Shown here: piece by piece, positions 1 through 7,251 of the stretch | How positions within the stretch are numbered: the first letter of the stretch is position 1 | How the letters are laid out: each line of letters opens with the position of its first letter | Assembly (NCBI RefSeq): GCF_020535545.1 | Contig: NZ_CP084753.1 | Span: 372,001-436,000, forward strand | Length of the DNA stretch: 64,000 nucleotides | Source: Roseateles sp. XES5 | Lineage (GTDB): Bacteria > Pseudomonadota > Alphaproteobacteria > Rhizobiales > Rhizobiaceae | Direction: 5' to 3' | Notes under the pieces: generated by a model | The model's database searches: none | What the model was told of the DNA's origin: nothing | Seen by the model: the letters and a program-made list of their open reading frames with translations, nothing else | Program-made: the position numbers and the translations under genes

Positions 1-303
1 TCGGACAAGGCGATGGCCGAAGTGACCGTCACTCCCGGCCGTGCCGGGCCGGTCGACGTGTCCGCCATCATTCTGGCACCTGACTTCTCGGCCATCATCC
101 CGAAGGAGGTGACCTTCGTGCTTTCCAATCCTCGGGCGGGCATCGAGGCGATGCGCCGGAAAGCAACCTTGCAGACCAGCGGCGTGTGGCTTGCTTCGGA
201 CGTTGTCGTGCCCATTGCCGGAGAGTGGCGTCTGAGGGTCGACATTCTCATCAGCGATTTTGAACTCGTACGGCTGCAAGACACGATCAAAATCGCCCGC
301 TAG
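1..303 (+). CDS. Copper-resistance CopC/CopD-type protein, C-terminal fragment
   Basis: The reading frame is open from the first base of the window, so the start lies upstream. The visible 100 residues contain no membrane segment and look like the beta-rich periplasmic domain (YtkA/FixH-like) found at the end of CopC-CopD copper-resistance fusions in rhizobia: a proline-rich strand pair (VTPGRAGPVD), a charged loop, then the segment GEWRLRVDILISDFE near the end. The stop codon TAG at 301-303 is the first base triplet of a RIME-like repeat. Function in copper handling is inferred from family resemblance only, since the membrane part is missing. No neighbour on the right shares this role. Confidence 0.6.
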   Translation, partial: SDKAMAEVTVTPGRAGPVDVSAIILAPDFSAIIPKEVTFVLSNPRAGIEAMRRKATLQTSGVWLASDVVVPIAGEWRLRVDILISDFELVRLQDTIKIAR

Positions 304-403
304 AGCATGTCAGGTTCAGATTGAACCGGACATGCTCTGAATTCTTTTGTTTTCGTTTGTCTTTTCGGGAAAACCGGTTCCCACTTTTCCCTGACAAACT
401 CTA
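300..403. repeat. RIME-like palindromic intergenic repeat, copy 1
   Basis: This 104-base element is nearly identical to one at 43662-43766, with four differences by eye. It has two hairpins. The first pairs AGAGCATGTC with GACATGCTCT; the second pairs GTTTGTC with GACAAAC and GGAAAA with TTTTCC. Its ends read CTAGAGCA and AACTCTA. It resembles the palindromic RIME-type elements scattered between genes in rhizobia. Its first TAG is also the stop codon of the preceding copper-resistance gene. Confidence 0.85.
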
Positions 404-593
404 ATGCGGACCACCGTGCCAGCAGGGGCACCGTTCGCTCTTCGACGACAGACGGCATGCGCGGCGGCGGGTGGAGGACCTCACGACGCGACAGTAGAGC
501 GGCGGTGCGATGCGCCACATCCATGAGAGGCTTTGCACCGTGCGGCCCGAAAGCTGGCAACACACAGGTTGACACTCGGCCAACAAAAATCGT
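404..593. other. Intergenic stretch with no supported gene
   Basis: Together with the repeat to its left and the operator-like palindrome to its right this fills the 336-base gap before the alpha-hydroxy-acid oxidase gene. Short open frames exist on the minus strand, but they run through the repeat and show no family resemblance. I see no further structure here. Confidence 0.5.
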
Positions 594-617
594 ATTGGAA
601 TTTCTATAAATTACAAT
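594..617. promoter_or_regulatory. Operator-like palindrome upstream of the FMN oxidase gene
   Basis: An imperfect palindrome with half-sites ATTGGAATT and AATTACAAT separated by 6 bases lies 22 bases before the start codon at 640. The same half-site word, ATTGNAATT in either orientation, recurs at 2785-2820 upstream of the binding-protein gene on the other side of the iclR-family gene. Control by that IclR protein is inferred. The AT-rich centre could also contain the -10 element. Confidence 0.5.
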
Positions 618-639
618 GTGATTTCTTTGGGAGCGCCGA

Positions 640-1788
640 ATGAAGCCACTTAACGTTGCCGACTATCGCCTTGCCGCAAAAAGGCGGCTTCCGCGGGGAA
701 TGTTCGAATACATCGATCGGGGCACGGAGGATGAGGTGGGCCTGCGCGGCATCCGCTCCCGGCTTGACGAAACCAAGCTTGAACAATTCGTTCTCAATGA
801 CGTCTCCAAACCCGACACCTCCACGGTGATCTTCGGAGAAAAACTTCCGCTACCTGTCATCGTCTCGCCCACTGCCGTTGCCGGTCTCCTCTGGCATGAC
901 GGGGAGGTGCAGCTCGCCCGCGCCGCGCGCGCCGCGGGCATCCCGTTCTGCGTGGCGACACAATCGATGACATCGATGGAGGACATCGCGGCCCGCGCCG
1001 CCGGTACAAATCTCTGGTTCCAGCTCTATGTGTTCGAAGACCGCCAATTGACGCGCGATCTGCTACGGCGAGCCAAAGCGCTCGGCATTCGCAACCTGCT
1101 CTTTACCGCCGACACGCCACGATCGCCGAAGAAGGAATGGAACACGCGCAACGGCTTCGGCATCCCGATCAAGCCGACTCTGGCCGGTGGGCTGGATGTC
1201 CTGGCGCATCCGCGCTGGTCGGTCTCGGTCATGCTGCGCTACCTGATGACGACCGGGATGCCGACCTATGCGCATTATCCGCCTGAATACCGTACGCGCA
1301 TCACGAGGGCGCTGGTCTGGGACAATGTCCGGCTCGCCCGACGGCTGACCTGGGAGGACTTTTCCGACATACGCCGGGAGTGGGAGGGCAATCTCATTCT
1401 AAAGGGTGTGCTCAGCCCCGCGGATGCAGAGCGAGCGTTATCGCACGGGGCCGATGGCATCGTCGTCTCCTGCCATGGCGGACGCAACCTCGACTCGGCT
1501 CCGGTCGCTCTGGACGCCCTGCCTCGCATTGCAGACGCGGTGGCCGGCCGCATGACGGTGCTTGCCGACAGCGGCATCCGGCGTGGCAGCGACATTGTCA
1601 AATACCTTGCCGCCGGTGCAGATGCGGTTCTGATCGGCCGCGCGCCTCTATACGGAACGGCGGCGGCGGGCGAAGCGGGTGCAACGGGCGTGATCGAGAT
1701 CCTGCGCGAGGAGCTTGACCACTGCATGGCCTTTACCGGCCGCACGCGCCTTTCGGAGATAGGCCGCGACGCGATCTGGCCGACCTGA
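640..1788 (+). CDS. FMN-dependent alpha-hydroxy-acid oxidase/dehydrogenase
   Basis: This 382-residue protein belongs to the L-lactate/mandelate dehydrogenase and glycolate oxidase family, which oxidises a 2-hydroxy acid to the 2-keto acid with FMN in a TIM barrel. Key residues are visible: Lys255 (LKGV), the catalytic His279 and Arg282 in SCHGGRNLD, and the FMN phosphate-binding DSGIRRGSDIVK segment. The usual Asn of SNHGG is Cys here. Length is normal for the family. The start follows a purine-rich TTTGGGAG. No membrane segment stands out. The substrate is unknown; the neighbouring amino-acid binding protein and DapA-family enzyme suggest a hydroxy acid formed during breakdown of an amino-acid-like compound. 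Assignment to family is firm; lactate specificity should not be assumed. Confidence 0.9.
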   Translation: MKPLNVADYRLAAKRRLPRGMFEYIDRGTEDEVGLRGIRSRLDETKLEQFVLNDVSKPDTSTVIFGEKLPLPVIVSPTAVAGLLWHDGEVQLARAARAAGIPFCVATQSMTSMEDIAARAAGTNLWFQLYVFEDRQLTRDLLRRAKALGIRNLLFTADTPRSPKKEWNTRNGFGIPIKPTLAGGLDVLAHPRWSVSVMLRYLMTTGMPTYAHYPPEYRTRITRALVWDNVRLARRLTWEDFSDIRREWEGNLILKGVLSPADAERALSHGADGIVVSCHGGRNLDSAPVALDALPRIADAVAGRMTVLADSGIRRGSDIVKYLAAGADAVLIGRAPLYGTAAAGEAGATGVIEILREELDHCMAFTGRTRLSEIGRDAIWPT

Positions 1789-1908
1789 ACCTTTCGACGC
1801 CTGCAGTGTGCACATCAATCTTGCCCCGTCCCCTCGACGCGGACGCGTTAGGCGGGCATTGTCGGGCAGGATCGCCGGCCCTGTGCCTCGGTCCGAGAGT
1901 GCAGGCGA

Positions 1909-2715
1909 ATGGGGCTGGATGACGGTATGTCGGAACTGAAAAAGGATGCGGACGATCACCTTCTGGTGGGCAGTGTCGTCAAGGCTTTCCGTGTCCTGGA
2001 GGCGTTCGACCGCCAGCATCGCAGCATGGGCTTCTCGGAAATTTCCCGCGTGACGGGTTTGGAGAAGAGTGCTGCACAGCGCGCCGCCCACACGCTCTGG
2101 CGTCTCGGTTATCTCGACAAGGCGCCGGGCTCCGGCGAATACAGGCTGTCCTTGCGTTGCCAGGATATCGGCATGCGCTTTGCCGAGGCCAATCGCATCG
2201 TCGAGATGGTCGCGCCTTACATCACGCTGCTTCGGCGCAAGACCCTGGCTTCGGTAAATCTCACAATGCTCGACCGCACGGAAACGGTCTTCGTGCAACG
2301 TCACACCACGGTCGACATGCTTGGCAACAAGCTCGGCGGACGTGGCCGCCTGCCGGCCTATTGCACCGCGACCGGCATAGCCATGCTGTCGCAACTCCCC
2401 GATGCCGAGGTCAAGGCGATCCTTGCCGAAAGCGAGTTGAAGCCACACATGCCCAATACGATCTGGCAGGTCGACGACATCCTCGCGCGCATCCGCAAGA
2501 CCCGGGAGGACCGATACGCATTCGGCGTTGAAGAGGATATCGCCAGCGATATCACCCTGGCCTGCGGCTTTACCGATCCGGCGACCGGTGACGTGGCGGC
2601 GATCGGGCTCTCCTACTTCAGCGGCGCGACCACGCCTGATGAGGTGCAGGCGCAAGCGCGCGATCTCCTGATCAGCATCGTCGACAACCTCGCACGCGAG
2701 TTGGCCGGCAGCTAA
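1909..2715 (+). CDS. IclR-family transcriptional regulator
   Basis: This is a 268-residue protein with the IclR layout: an N-terminal winged helix-turn-helix (about residues 20-80, with SVVKAFRVLEAFD and the helix KSAAQRAAHTLWRLGYLDK), then a ligand-binding GAF-like domain (about 95-265) that includes GRLPAYCTATGIAMLSQL and the late motif TLACGFTDPATGDVAAIGLS. IclR proteins usually repress or activate adjacent catabolic operons in response to an organic acid. It lies between the FMN oxidase and the binding-protein genes in the same orientation, and both flanking promoters carry the ATTGNAATT half-site, so they are likely targets. An alternative start is the in-frame ATG at 1927; neither has a strong ribosome binding site. 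Confidence 0.9.
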   Translation: MGLDDGMSELKKDADDHLLVGSVVKAFRVLEAFDRQHRSMGFSEISRVTGLEKSAAQRAAHTLWRLGYLDKAPGSGEYRLSLRCQDIGMRFAEANRIVEMVAPYITLLRRKTLASVNLTMLDRTETVFVQRHTTVDMLGNKLGGRGRLPAYCTATGIAMLSQLPDAEVKAILAESELKPHMPNTIWQVDDILARIRKTREDRYAFGVEEDIASDITLACGFTDPATGDVAAIGLSYFSGATTPDEVQAQARDLLISIVDNLARELAGS

Positions 2716-2784
2716 GGCCTCCTCCTGTTCAGTCTCGGTTTGGCGCCCAGCAACGCGGATTGATATGTCGGGCCCTCGCCGTCT

Positions 2785-2820
2785 AATTACAATGCAATTA
2801 TTTATAAACGTATTGCAATT
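2785..2820. promoter_or_regulatory. Operator-like inverted repeat upstream of the binding protein
   Basis: AATTACAAT (2785-2793) and ATTGCAATT (2812-2820) form an inverted repeat about 90 bases before the GTG start at 2913, and a further partial copy (AATGCAATT) starts at 2791. The half-site matches the palindrome at 594-617, though the two halves point outward here and inward there. This is a probable binding region for the adjacent IclR regulator. Confidence 0.45.
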
Positions 2821-2912
2821 TCATCTTTCTGCTATACGATCATTCCCGTGAGCGAACGAAGGCCTGGCAAGGCCGTCCGACGGCCGCCAACACGAACAAA
2901 GGGAACGATGCT

Positions 2913-3941
2913 GTGAAGAAAATTGCGATGTGGAGCGCGCTCTATGCTGCGGCGCTGGCGTTTGTGGGCACCGCCTCGGCGGGAACGCTCGAAAACGTGA
3001 AGAGCAACGATATCGTCAAATGCGGCGTGACGACCGGCAATGCCGGCTTTTCCGCTCCGGACGAGAAGGGCGACTGGAAGGGCTTCGACGTCGATCTCTG
3101 CCGCGCCGTGGCCGCCGCCGTGCTGGGCGATCCGACGAAGGTACAATTCACGCCGCTCTCGGCGAAGGACCGGTTCCCCGCACTGCAATCCGGCGAGATC
3201 GACATTCTGTCGCGCCAGACCACCTGGGTGCTGAGCCGTGAAGCGAGCCTCGGCCTGCTGTTCGGCGCCGTCACCTACTATGACGGCCAGGGGTTTCTCA
3301 TCAACAGCAAGAAAATGCCTGACGTGACCTCGGCCAAGGGGCTTGCTGGCGCGACCGTCTGCCTGCTCGCGGGCACCACCACCGAGCTCAACATCGCCGA
3401 CTATTTCAAGGCGAACGGGATAGAATATTCCCCTCTGGTCTTTGAGAAGATCGAGGAGGCCAAGTCCGCCTATGACACGGGCCGTTGCGACGTTTACTCC
3501 GACGACCAGTCGAACCTTTACAGTGCGCGCCTGTCGCTATCGGCACCGGCCGAGCATGTTGTCCTGCCGGAAATCATCTCCAAGGAGCCGCTCGGCCCCG
3601 TGGTGCGCCAGGGCGACGACCGTTGGTTCAACATCGTCAAATGGACCCATTTCGCAATGGTGCAAGCCGAGGAGTTCGGCATCACGCAGGCGAATGTCGA
3701 GGACATGAAGAATTCTCCCAATCCCGAGGTGAAGCGCCTGCTCGGCATGGAAGCGGACGCCAAGCTTGGGACCGATCTCGGCCTGACGGAAGATTGGGTG
3801 GTCCGCATCGTCAAGGCAGTCGGCAACTACGGCGAAGTCTTCGATCGCAACATCGGCTCCGGTAGCCCGCTGAAGATCGCGCGCGGACTGAACGCGCTAT
3901 GGACCGACCACGGCCTGCAATACGCGATGCCGGTTCGCTGA
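2913..3941 (+). CDS. AapJ-type amino-acid ABC transporter binding protein
   Basis: This is a periplasmic binding protein of 342 residues. A GTG start follows AAAGGGAA at the right distance, and the product begins with a signal peptide (about residues 1-23, ending TASA). The mature part has the general L-amino-acid binding protein signatures: CGVTTGNAGFSAPDEKGDWK, FDVDLCRAVAAAVLG, and a central SRQTTWVLSREA block with the conserved QTTWTLSRE-like pattern. Length matches AapJ (about 340). No permease or ATPase gene follows, so it is an orphan receptor here and must use a transporter encoded elsewhere, or serve only this island. Its promoter shares a half-site with that of the FMN oxidase gene. 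Confidence 0.9.
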   Translation: MKKIAMWSALYAAALAFVGTASAGTLENVKSNDIVKCGVTTGNAGFSAPDEKGDWKGFDVDLCRAVAAAVLGDPTKVQFTPLSAKDRFPALQSGEIDILSRQTTWVLSREASLGLLFGAVTYYDGQGFLINSKKMPDVTSAKGLAGATVCLLAGTTTELNIADYFKANGIEYSPLVFEKIEEAKSAYDTGRCDVYSDDQSNLYSARLSLSAPAEHVVLPEIISKEPLGPVVRQGDDRWFNIVKWTHFAMVQAEEFGITQANVEDMKNSPNPEVKRLLGMEADAKLGTDLGLTEDWVVRIVKAVGNYGEVFDRNIGSGSPLKIARGLNALWTDHGLQYAMPVR

Positions 3942-3951
3942 GACCGTCACC

Positions 3952-3974
3952 CCGGAGGCGGACGCCGCCTCCGG
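3952..3974 (+). other. Intercistronic hairpin
   Basis: CCGGAGGCG and CGCCTCCGG pair around a 5-base loop just after the binding-protein stop codon. There is no run of T, so it is more likely an mRNA-stabilising or attenuating hairpin than a full terminator. Such hairpins often raise binding-protein levels above downstream genes. Confidence 0.5.
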
Positions 3975-4022
3975 CACCTCTTCATTGCGGCCCGCCAAGC
4001 CTTTGTCTTCGAGGACATTTCC

Positions 4023-4919
4023 ATGCTCGACGCCCGAAACCTTCGCGGCATCATTCCCGCTCTCCCGACCCTTGTCCGCCCCGACGACACGATCGATGTC
4101 CAGGCGGTGAGAACCCATCTCGCCTATCTGATCGAACGGGGCGTCGACGGGGTCCTGCCGCTTGGCGGCACCGGCGAATATGGCGCACTGCCCCGATCCG
4201 AACGCATCCGCATGGCATCCGTCACCGTGGAGGCGGTCGGCGGCAAGATCCCGGTCATCGCCGGTGTGCTAGACACCGGCTATCACGATGCACTCCAGGC
4301 AGCACGCGAGTTTGCTGATGCCGGCGTCGACGCCCTGCTCGTGCTGACGCCCTACTACACCAATCCGACCCAGGCAGGCGTACGCGACTACTTCCTGCGC
4401 TACGCGGATGAATCGCCTCTGCCGATCCTGCTTTACGAGATTCCCTACCGCACGCGTATCGCCATCGACCCCGTGGTCACGCACGAATTGTCACGCCACG
4501 AGCGCATTATCGGCATGAAGGCCTGCAACACGGATATGTACCACTTCCTGCAGATAGTGGCCGGTGTGGATGACAATTTTACGGTCCTGAGCGGCGAAGA
4601 CAGCCTGTTCCCGCTGCATGTCGCAGCAGGCGCGAAGGGTGGCATCATCGTGACGGCCAGCCTAATCCCGGACGCCTGGCGGCGTGTCCTCGATCTGGCT
4701 GCGGCTGGCAATACGGAAGCGGCAATTGCCGCGCATCGCAAGCTGATCCCGCTCCTCAACCTGATCTTCGCGGAAACCAACCCCGGCCCGATGAAGGCGG
4801 TGATGGACATGATCGGGGTAAGCGCCCCGCACGTTCTGGCGCCGCTGAAGCCGCCGGCCAACGCATTGGAAGCGCGCCTGCGCGAGGAACTGGCGAGACA
4901 GCTCGCCCGCATGGGATAG
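4023..4919 (+). CDS. DapA/NanA-family lyase, aldolase or dehydratase
   Basis: This 298-residue class I aldolase-fold enzyme belongs to the dihydrodipicolinate synthase family. It keeps the Schiff-base Lys166 (GMKACN), the catalytic Tyr138 (LYEIPYRT) and the pyruvate carboxylate-binding loop GGTGEYG (residues 48-54). YYTNPTQ (111-117) matches the usual substrate loop. The family cleaves or forms 2-keto acids, or dehydrates/deaminates sugar and hydroxyproline derivatives. True DapA is unlikely because the gene sits in a catabolic island with an amino-acid binding protein and a hydroxy-acid oxidase. A ribosome binding site GAGGA precedes the ATG. It is probably co-transcribed with the binding protein 81 bases upstream. 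Confidence 0.88.
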   Translation: MLDARNLRGIIPALPTLVRPDDTIDVQAVRTHLAYLIERGVDGVLPLGGTGEYGALPRSERIRMASVTVEAVGGKIPVIAGVLDTGYHDALQAAREFADAGVDALLVLTPYYTNPTQAGVRDYFLRYADESPLPILLYEIPYRTRIAIDPVVTHELSRHERIIGMKACNTDMYHFLQIVAGVDDNFTVLSGEDSLFPLHVAAGAKGGIIVTASLIPDAWRRVLDLAAAGNTEAAIAAHRKLIPLLNLIFAETNPGPMKAVMDMIGVSAPHVLAPLKPPANALEARLREELARQLARMG

Positions 4920-5048
4920 GCCAATCGTCCAACGGGCCGGTGAAAGGATCAAGATCGACAAGGGGCTTCATCCCTGTCACCTTGCGTCAGGGGACCGACC
5001 AGAATGTGCCGACAGTGGAACGGGTTATTTTCCGGCGCTCCGCCTATC

Positions 5049-5801
5049 CTATCCCGGGTGCGGGGCCTGATCTGCGGCGCCACGAAAAATCGCAACCGCT
5101 TCTGCCACCAACGCCGCATTTGCAAACGCTTGCTCGCCGTTCCCGAGCAAGCGCCCATCTTCAAGTCCGATGCGAGTCGACCAGCGTTTTTCTCGTGCAC
5201 GCGAAACGAAGTGCCAGACGGTCTCATCGAACCCGTGCAACAATATCGGTCGCTGGATATCCGCGCGTTCGAGGATGCTGGCGATCGCCCCGGCAATCGA
5301 ATCCGCCTTCGCAATGTTCTGCTCTTCGATCTCGATGAGGATGCGGAAGACGCGCCGGCAATCGGGAAGTGAGACGAACCGCTCCGCGTCAGCAACCGTG
5401 GCCAAACCCGCTTCGACCCCGACATTCATGCGGTTCAGCAAAGCCATTACCACAGGAGCATCAGGCTCGCAGAGGTTTACCGAAGCATAGTCGGGAAGCC
5501 GGTTCCACTTGGCGATGCATTCCCTCGTTCGCGCCTCGTCACCTTCAATCCAAGCGCCGGTGGAAACCCCGACGAGACTTCCCGGGCACGCATGCCGCAA
5601 AGCATTCATCGTGTCATCGACCGCCGCCAGGCTCTCTCGTCCGTCCGGGCCGCGGGGATGGATGTGAAGTTCGGCCGCTCCGGCCGCGATGCAAGCGGCT
5701 CCGTCCTTCGCCAGAGCGGCTGCGGATACCGGGAGCCGGGGATGATAGTCCGCGAACCGTGCGCCATTCATGCAAGCCTGTACAATCATCGTAGGTTCCA
5801 T
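5049..5801 (-). CDS. BKACE-family beta-keto acid cleavage enzyme (DUF849)
   Basis: This enzyme of about 250 residues belongs to the beta-keto acid cleavage family, which uses zinc and acetyl-CoA to convert a beta-keto acid to acetoacetate plus a new CoA ester. The metal-binding HxH lies in AELHIHPRGPDG near residue 47, and later conserved segments include VGVSTGAWI, ASVNLCEPDA, GVEAGL and LLHGFDETVWHFV. It is somewhat shorter than typical members (about 275-310). The start is uncertain: the ATG at 5801 is the longest, while the ATG at 5789 has a better GGAA ribosome site. It lies convergent with the DapA-like gene and downstream of the deoR-like gene on the same strand. Confidence 0.85.
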   Translation of the reverse strand: MEPTMIVQACMNGARFADYHPRLPVSAAALAKDGAACIAAGAAELHIHPRGPDGRESLAAVDDTMNALRHACPGSLVGVSTGAWIEGDEARTRECIAKWNRLPDYASVNLCEPDAPVVMALLNRMNVGVEAGLATVADAERFVSLPDCRRVFRILIEIEEQNIAKADSIAGAIASILERADIQRPILLHGFDETVWHFVSRAREKRWSTRIGLEDGRLLGNGEQAFANAALVAEAVAIFRGAADQAPHPG

Positions 5802-5834
5802 GCCCTGCAACGCCGGGTCAGCCGCGATCCAATC

Positions 5835-5987
5835 TCACTCACTGCCTGTTGCCGCGACGGCGTCAACGCTGATTTCGGCCGGCACACCATTTCCTTGGCT
5901 CAGGAGTGGCATCACGAAGACTGAGCCGAAGATGACCATGAACATCGCCAAGAGGCAAAGACCGATGATGTTAACGCGACGGTTCAT
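5835..5987 (-). CDS. Putative 50-residue single-pass membrane protein
   Basis: An open frame of 50 codons starts at an ATG with a stop two codons upstream. The product begins with a short basic head (MNRRVN), has one strongly hydrophobic segment (about residues 7-29, GLCLLAMFMVIFGSVFVM) and a short polar tail ending GSE. This is the layout of a small inner-membrane protein with the basic end inside. The ribosome binding site is weak (TGGG). It lies 24 bases upstream of the BKACE gene on the same strand, so it could be the first gene of a two-gene unit. I do not recognise a family, and it could be a chance frame, although a clean transmembrane helix argues for it. Confidence 0.45.
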   Translation of the reverse strand: MNRRVNIIGLCLLAMFMVIFGSVFVMPLLSQGNGVPAEISVDAVAATGSE

Positions 5988-6008
5988 ATTTTACGACCCA
6001 AGACAAAC

Positions 6009-6027
6009 GCCCCGCGCGAAGCGGGGC
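6009..6027 (-). terminator. Probable terminator between deoR-like gene and small membrane protein
   Basis: GCCCCGC and GCGGGGC pair around a 5-base loop and are followed, reading on the minus strand, by GTTTGTCTT. It lies about 200 bases after the deoR-like stop codon. The stretch between the two (6028-6224) holds nothing I can support as a gene. Confidence 0.5.
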
Positions 6028-6224
6028 AAAGAAAGCTGAACTGCTAAAGGTGTGTCCGCCAAACGGCCCAGCGAAAGCATTGTTCCGCGCAAGGAGTTGT
6101 GGTCGGCGCCGCTGCAAGCGGGCACGTGGATGCGCCCGTTAAACCCAAGCAGGACCATCAGCTTTCACGACACGGAGAGCCGACCGCGCGTCGCACCGCC
6201 TATGCCGAACAGGGGCGGACATCG

Positions 6225-7004
6225 TCAATATTGCGTTGTGACAAGGGTGGTGGCACCACACGTCTCCATCGCCTCGGCGATATTTGCCGGTGGTTCGGCG
6301 TCTGTGACGAGGCGGCTCACGCGATCCCAACCGGTCACCTCGAATATGCCGCGTTTGTTGAACTTCGAGGCATCGGCGAGCACGGTGACCGTCTCGACCC
6401 GCTCGATCATCGCTCGAGCGATCTGCGTTTCCGCCTCATCGAAGTCCAGCAGGCCCGTTCCATCCAGCGCGCCGACGGTCAGGAATGCGTGGCGCGCCCG
6501 AAAGCGGGCGATCTGCTCGACGGCCAAAGAGCCGACCGTTTCCGACGCATCCATGCTGAACGCACCACCGATCAGAAAGACCTTGTTGTCGCCGCCGGCG
6601 GATACGAGCGAAGCGATGCGGATGCTGTTTGTAATCACCGTCAGGCCCGACAATCCGGCAATGGCTTCGGCGAACAGAACGGTCGTCGTCCCGGTATCGA
6701 TGAAAAGACTGTCTCCCGGGGACAGGAGGCTTGCGGCCGCCTTTGCGATTTGGCGCTTGGCCGAGAGGTTTTCGGCCATCCGCGCCGCAAATGGTCCTTC
6801 GCCGCCAATCTCCGTTGCAGCGATGGAGCGGAGTTTGGCTCCGCCATGGAACTTCTGAAGCCTGCCCAACTCATCGAGGCCGACCAGATCCCGGCGGATC
6901 GTCTCGCGGGAGACCTCGAGCTCTTCGGCAAGTTGATCCACGCTGACCTCGCCGCGACGGGTGACAAGCCGGATTATCTCTTCGTGACGCTCGTGTGGAC
7001 GCAC
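6225..7004 (-). CDS. DeoR/GlpR-family sugar-phosphate-responsive repressor
   Basis: This is a 259-residue DeoR-type regulator. It has an N-terminal helix-turn-helix (RHEEIIRLVTRRGEVSVDQL then VSRETIRRDLVGLDELG) and a C-terminal phosphosugar-sensing domain with the conserved FIDTGTTT, ITNS, IGG and TVGALDGTGLLDFD patterns. Members are usually relieved by a phosphorylated substrate such as glycerol-3-phosphate. A GTG start at 7004 is chosen because GGAAAGG precedes it and the resulting length is typical; an upstream frame would add 26 unlikely residues. It is divergent from the dehydrogenase/kinase operon, whose intergenic region carries repeated GACCGAAYGGT words, so it probably controls that operon and itself. 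Confidence 0.9.
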   Translation of the reverse strand: MRPHERHEEIIRLVTRRGEVSVDQLAEELEVSRETIRRDLVGLDELGRLQKFHGGAKLRSIAATEIGGEGPFAARMAENLSAKRQIAKAAASLLSPGDSLFIDTGTTTVLFAEAIAGLSGLTVITNSIRIASLVSAGGDNKVFLIGGAFSMDASETVGSLAVEQIARFRARHAFLTVGALDGTGLLDFDEAETQIARAMIERVETVTVLADASKFNKRGIFEVTGWDRVSRLVTDAEPPANIAEAMETCGATTLVTTQY

Positions 7005-7089
7005 TGGTGAACCTTTCCGATAACGCCTGAACTCATTGCCGCAGCATGCCCGAACGGGCAAAAAATACAGGAACGCGTCCACATATAGC

Positions 7090-7241
7090 GACCGAATGGT
7101 CGGGATGCAAAGCGTTCAGATATGAAAAATCGTCGTAGATTCAACGTTGAAGGGGTGCAGGACGAGGTCTGAAAGGATTCCTGCTTTACAGAATGATGCG
7201 GTTATTGTTACCGTTCGGTCATAAATCGCCCAAACGGTAGG
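7090..7241. promoter_or_regulatory. Divergent promoter region with repeated GACCGAAYGGT words
   Basis: GACCGAATGGT occurs at 7090-7100, its inverted form ACCGTTCGGTC at 7210-7220, and a related AAACGGTAGG at 7232-7241 immediately before the operon start. GACC-GAAT-GGTC at 7090-7101 is itself palindromic. Placement on both sides of the deoR/dehydrogenase divergent promoters fits operators for the DeoR repressor. The assignment is inferred. Confidence 0.45.
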
Positions 7242-7251
7242 AATTTATGTT

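Noticed and set aside
303..586. Minus-strand frames beside the first repeat, similar to a frame end at 43662-43766
   Set aside because: The similarity comes only from translating the repeat; it is not a protein family.
6028..6224. Possible gene remnant between the deoR-like gene and the terminator
   Set aside because: Short frames on both strands show no convincing similarity, ribosome site or domain.
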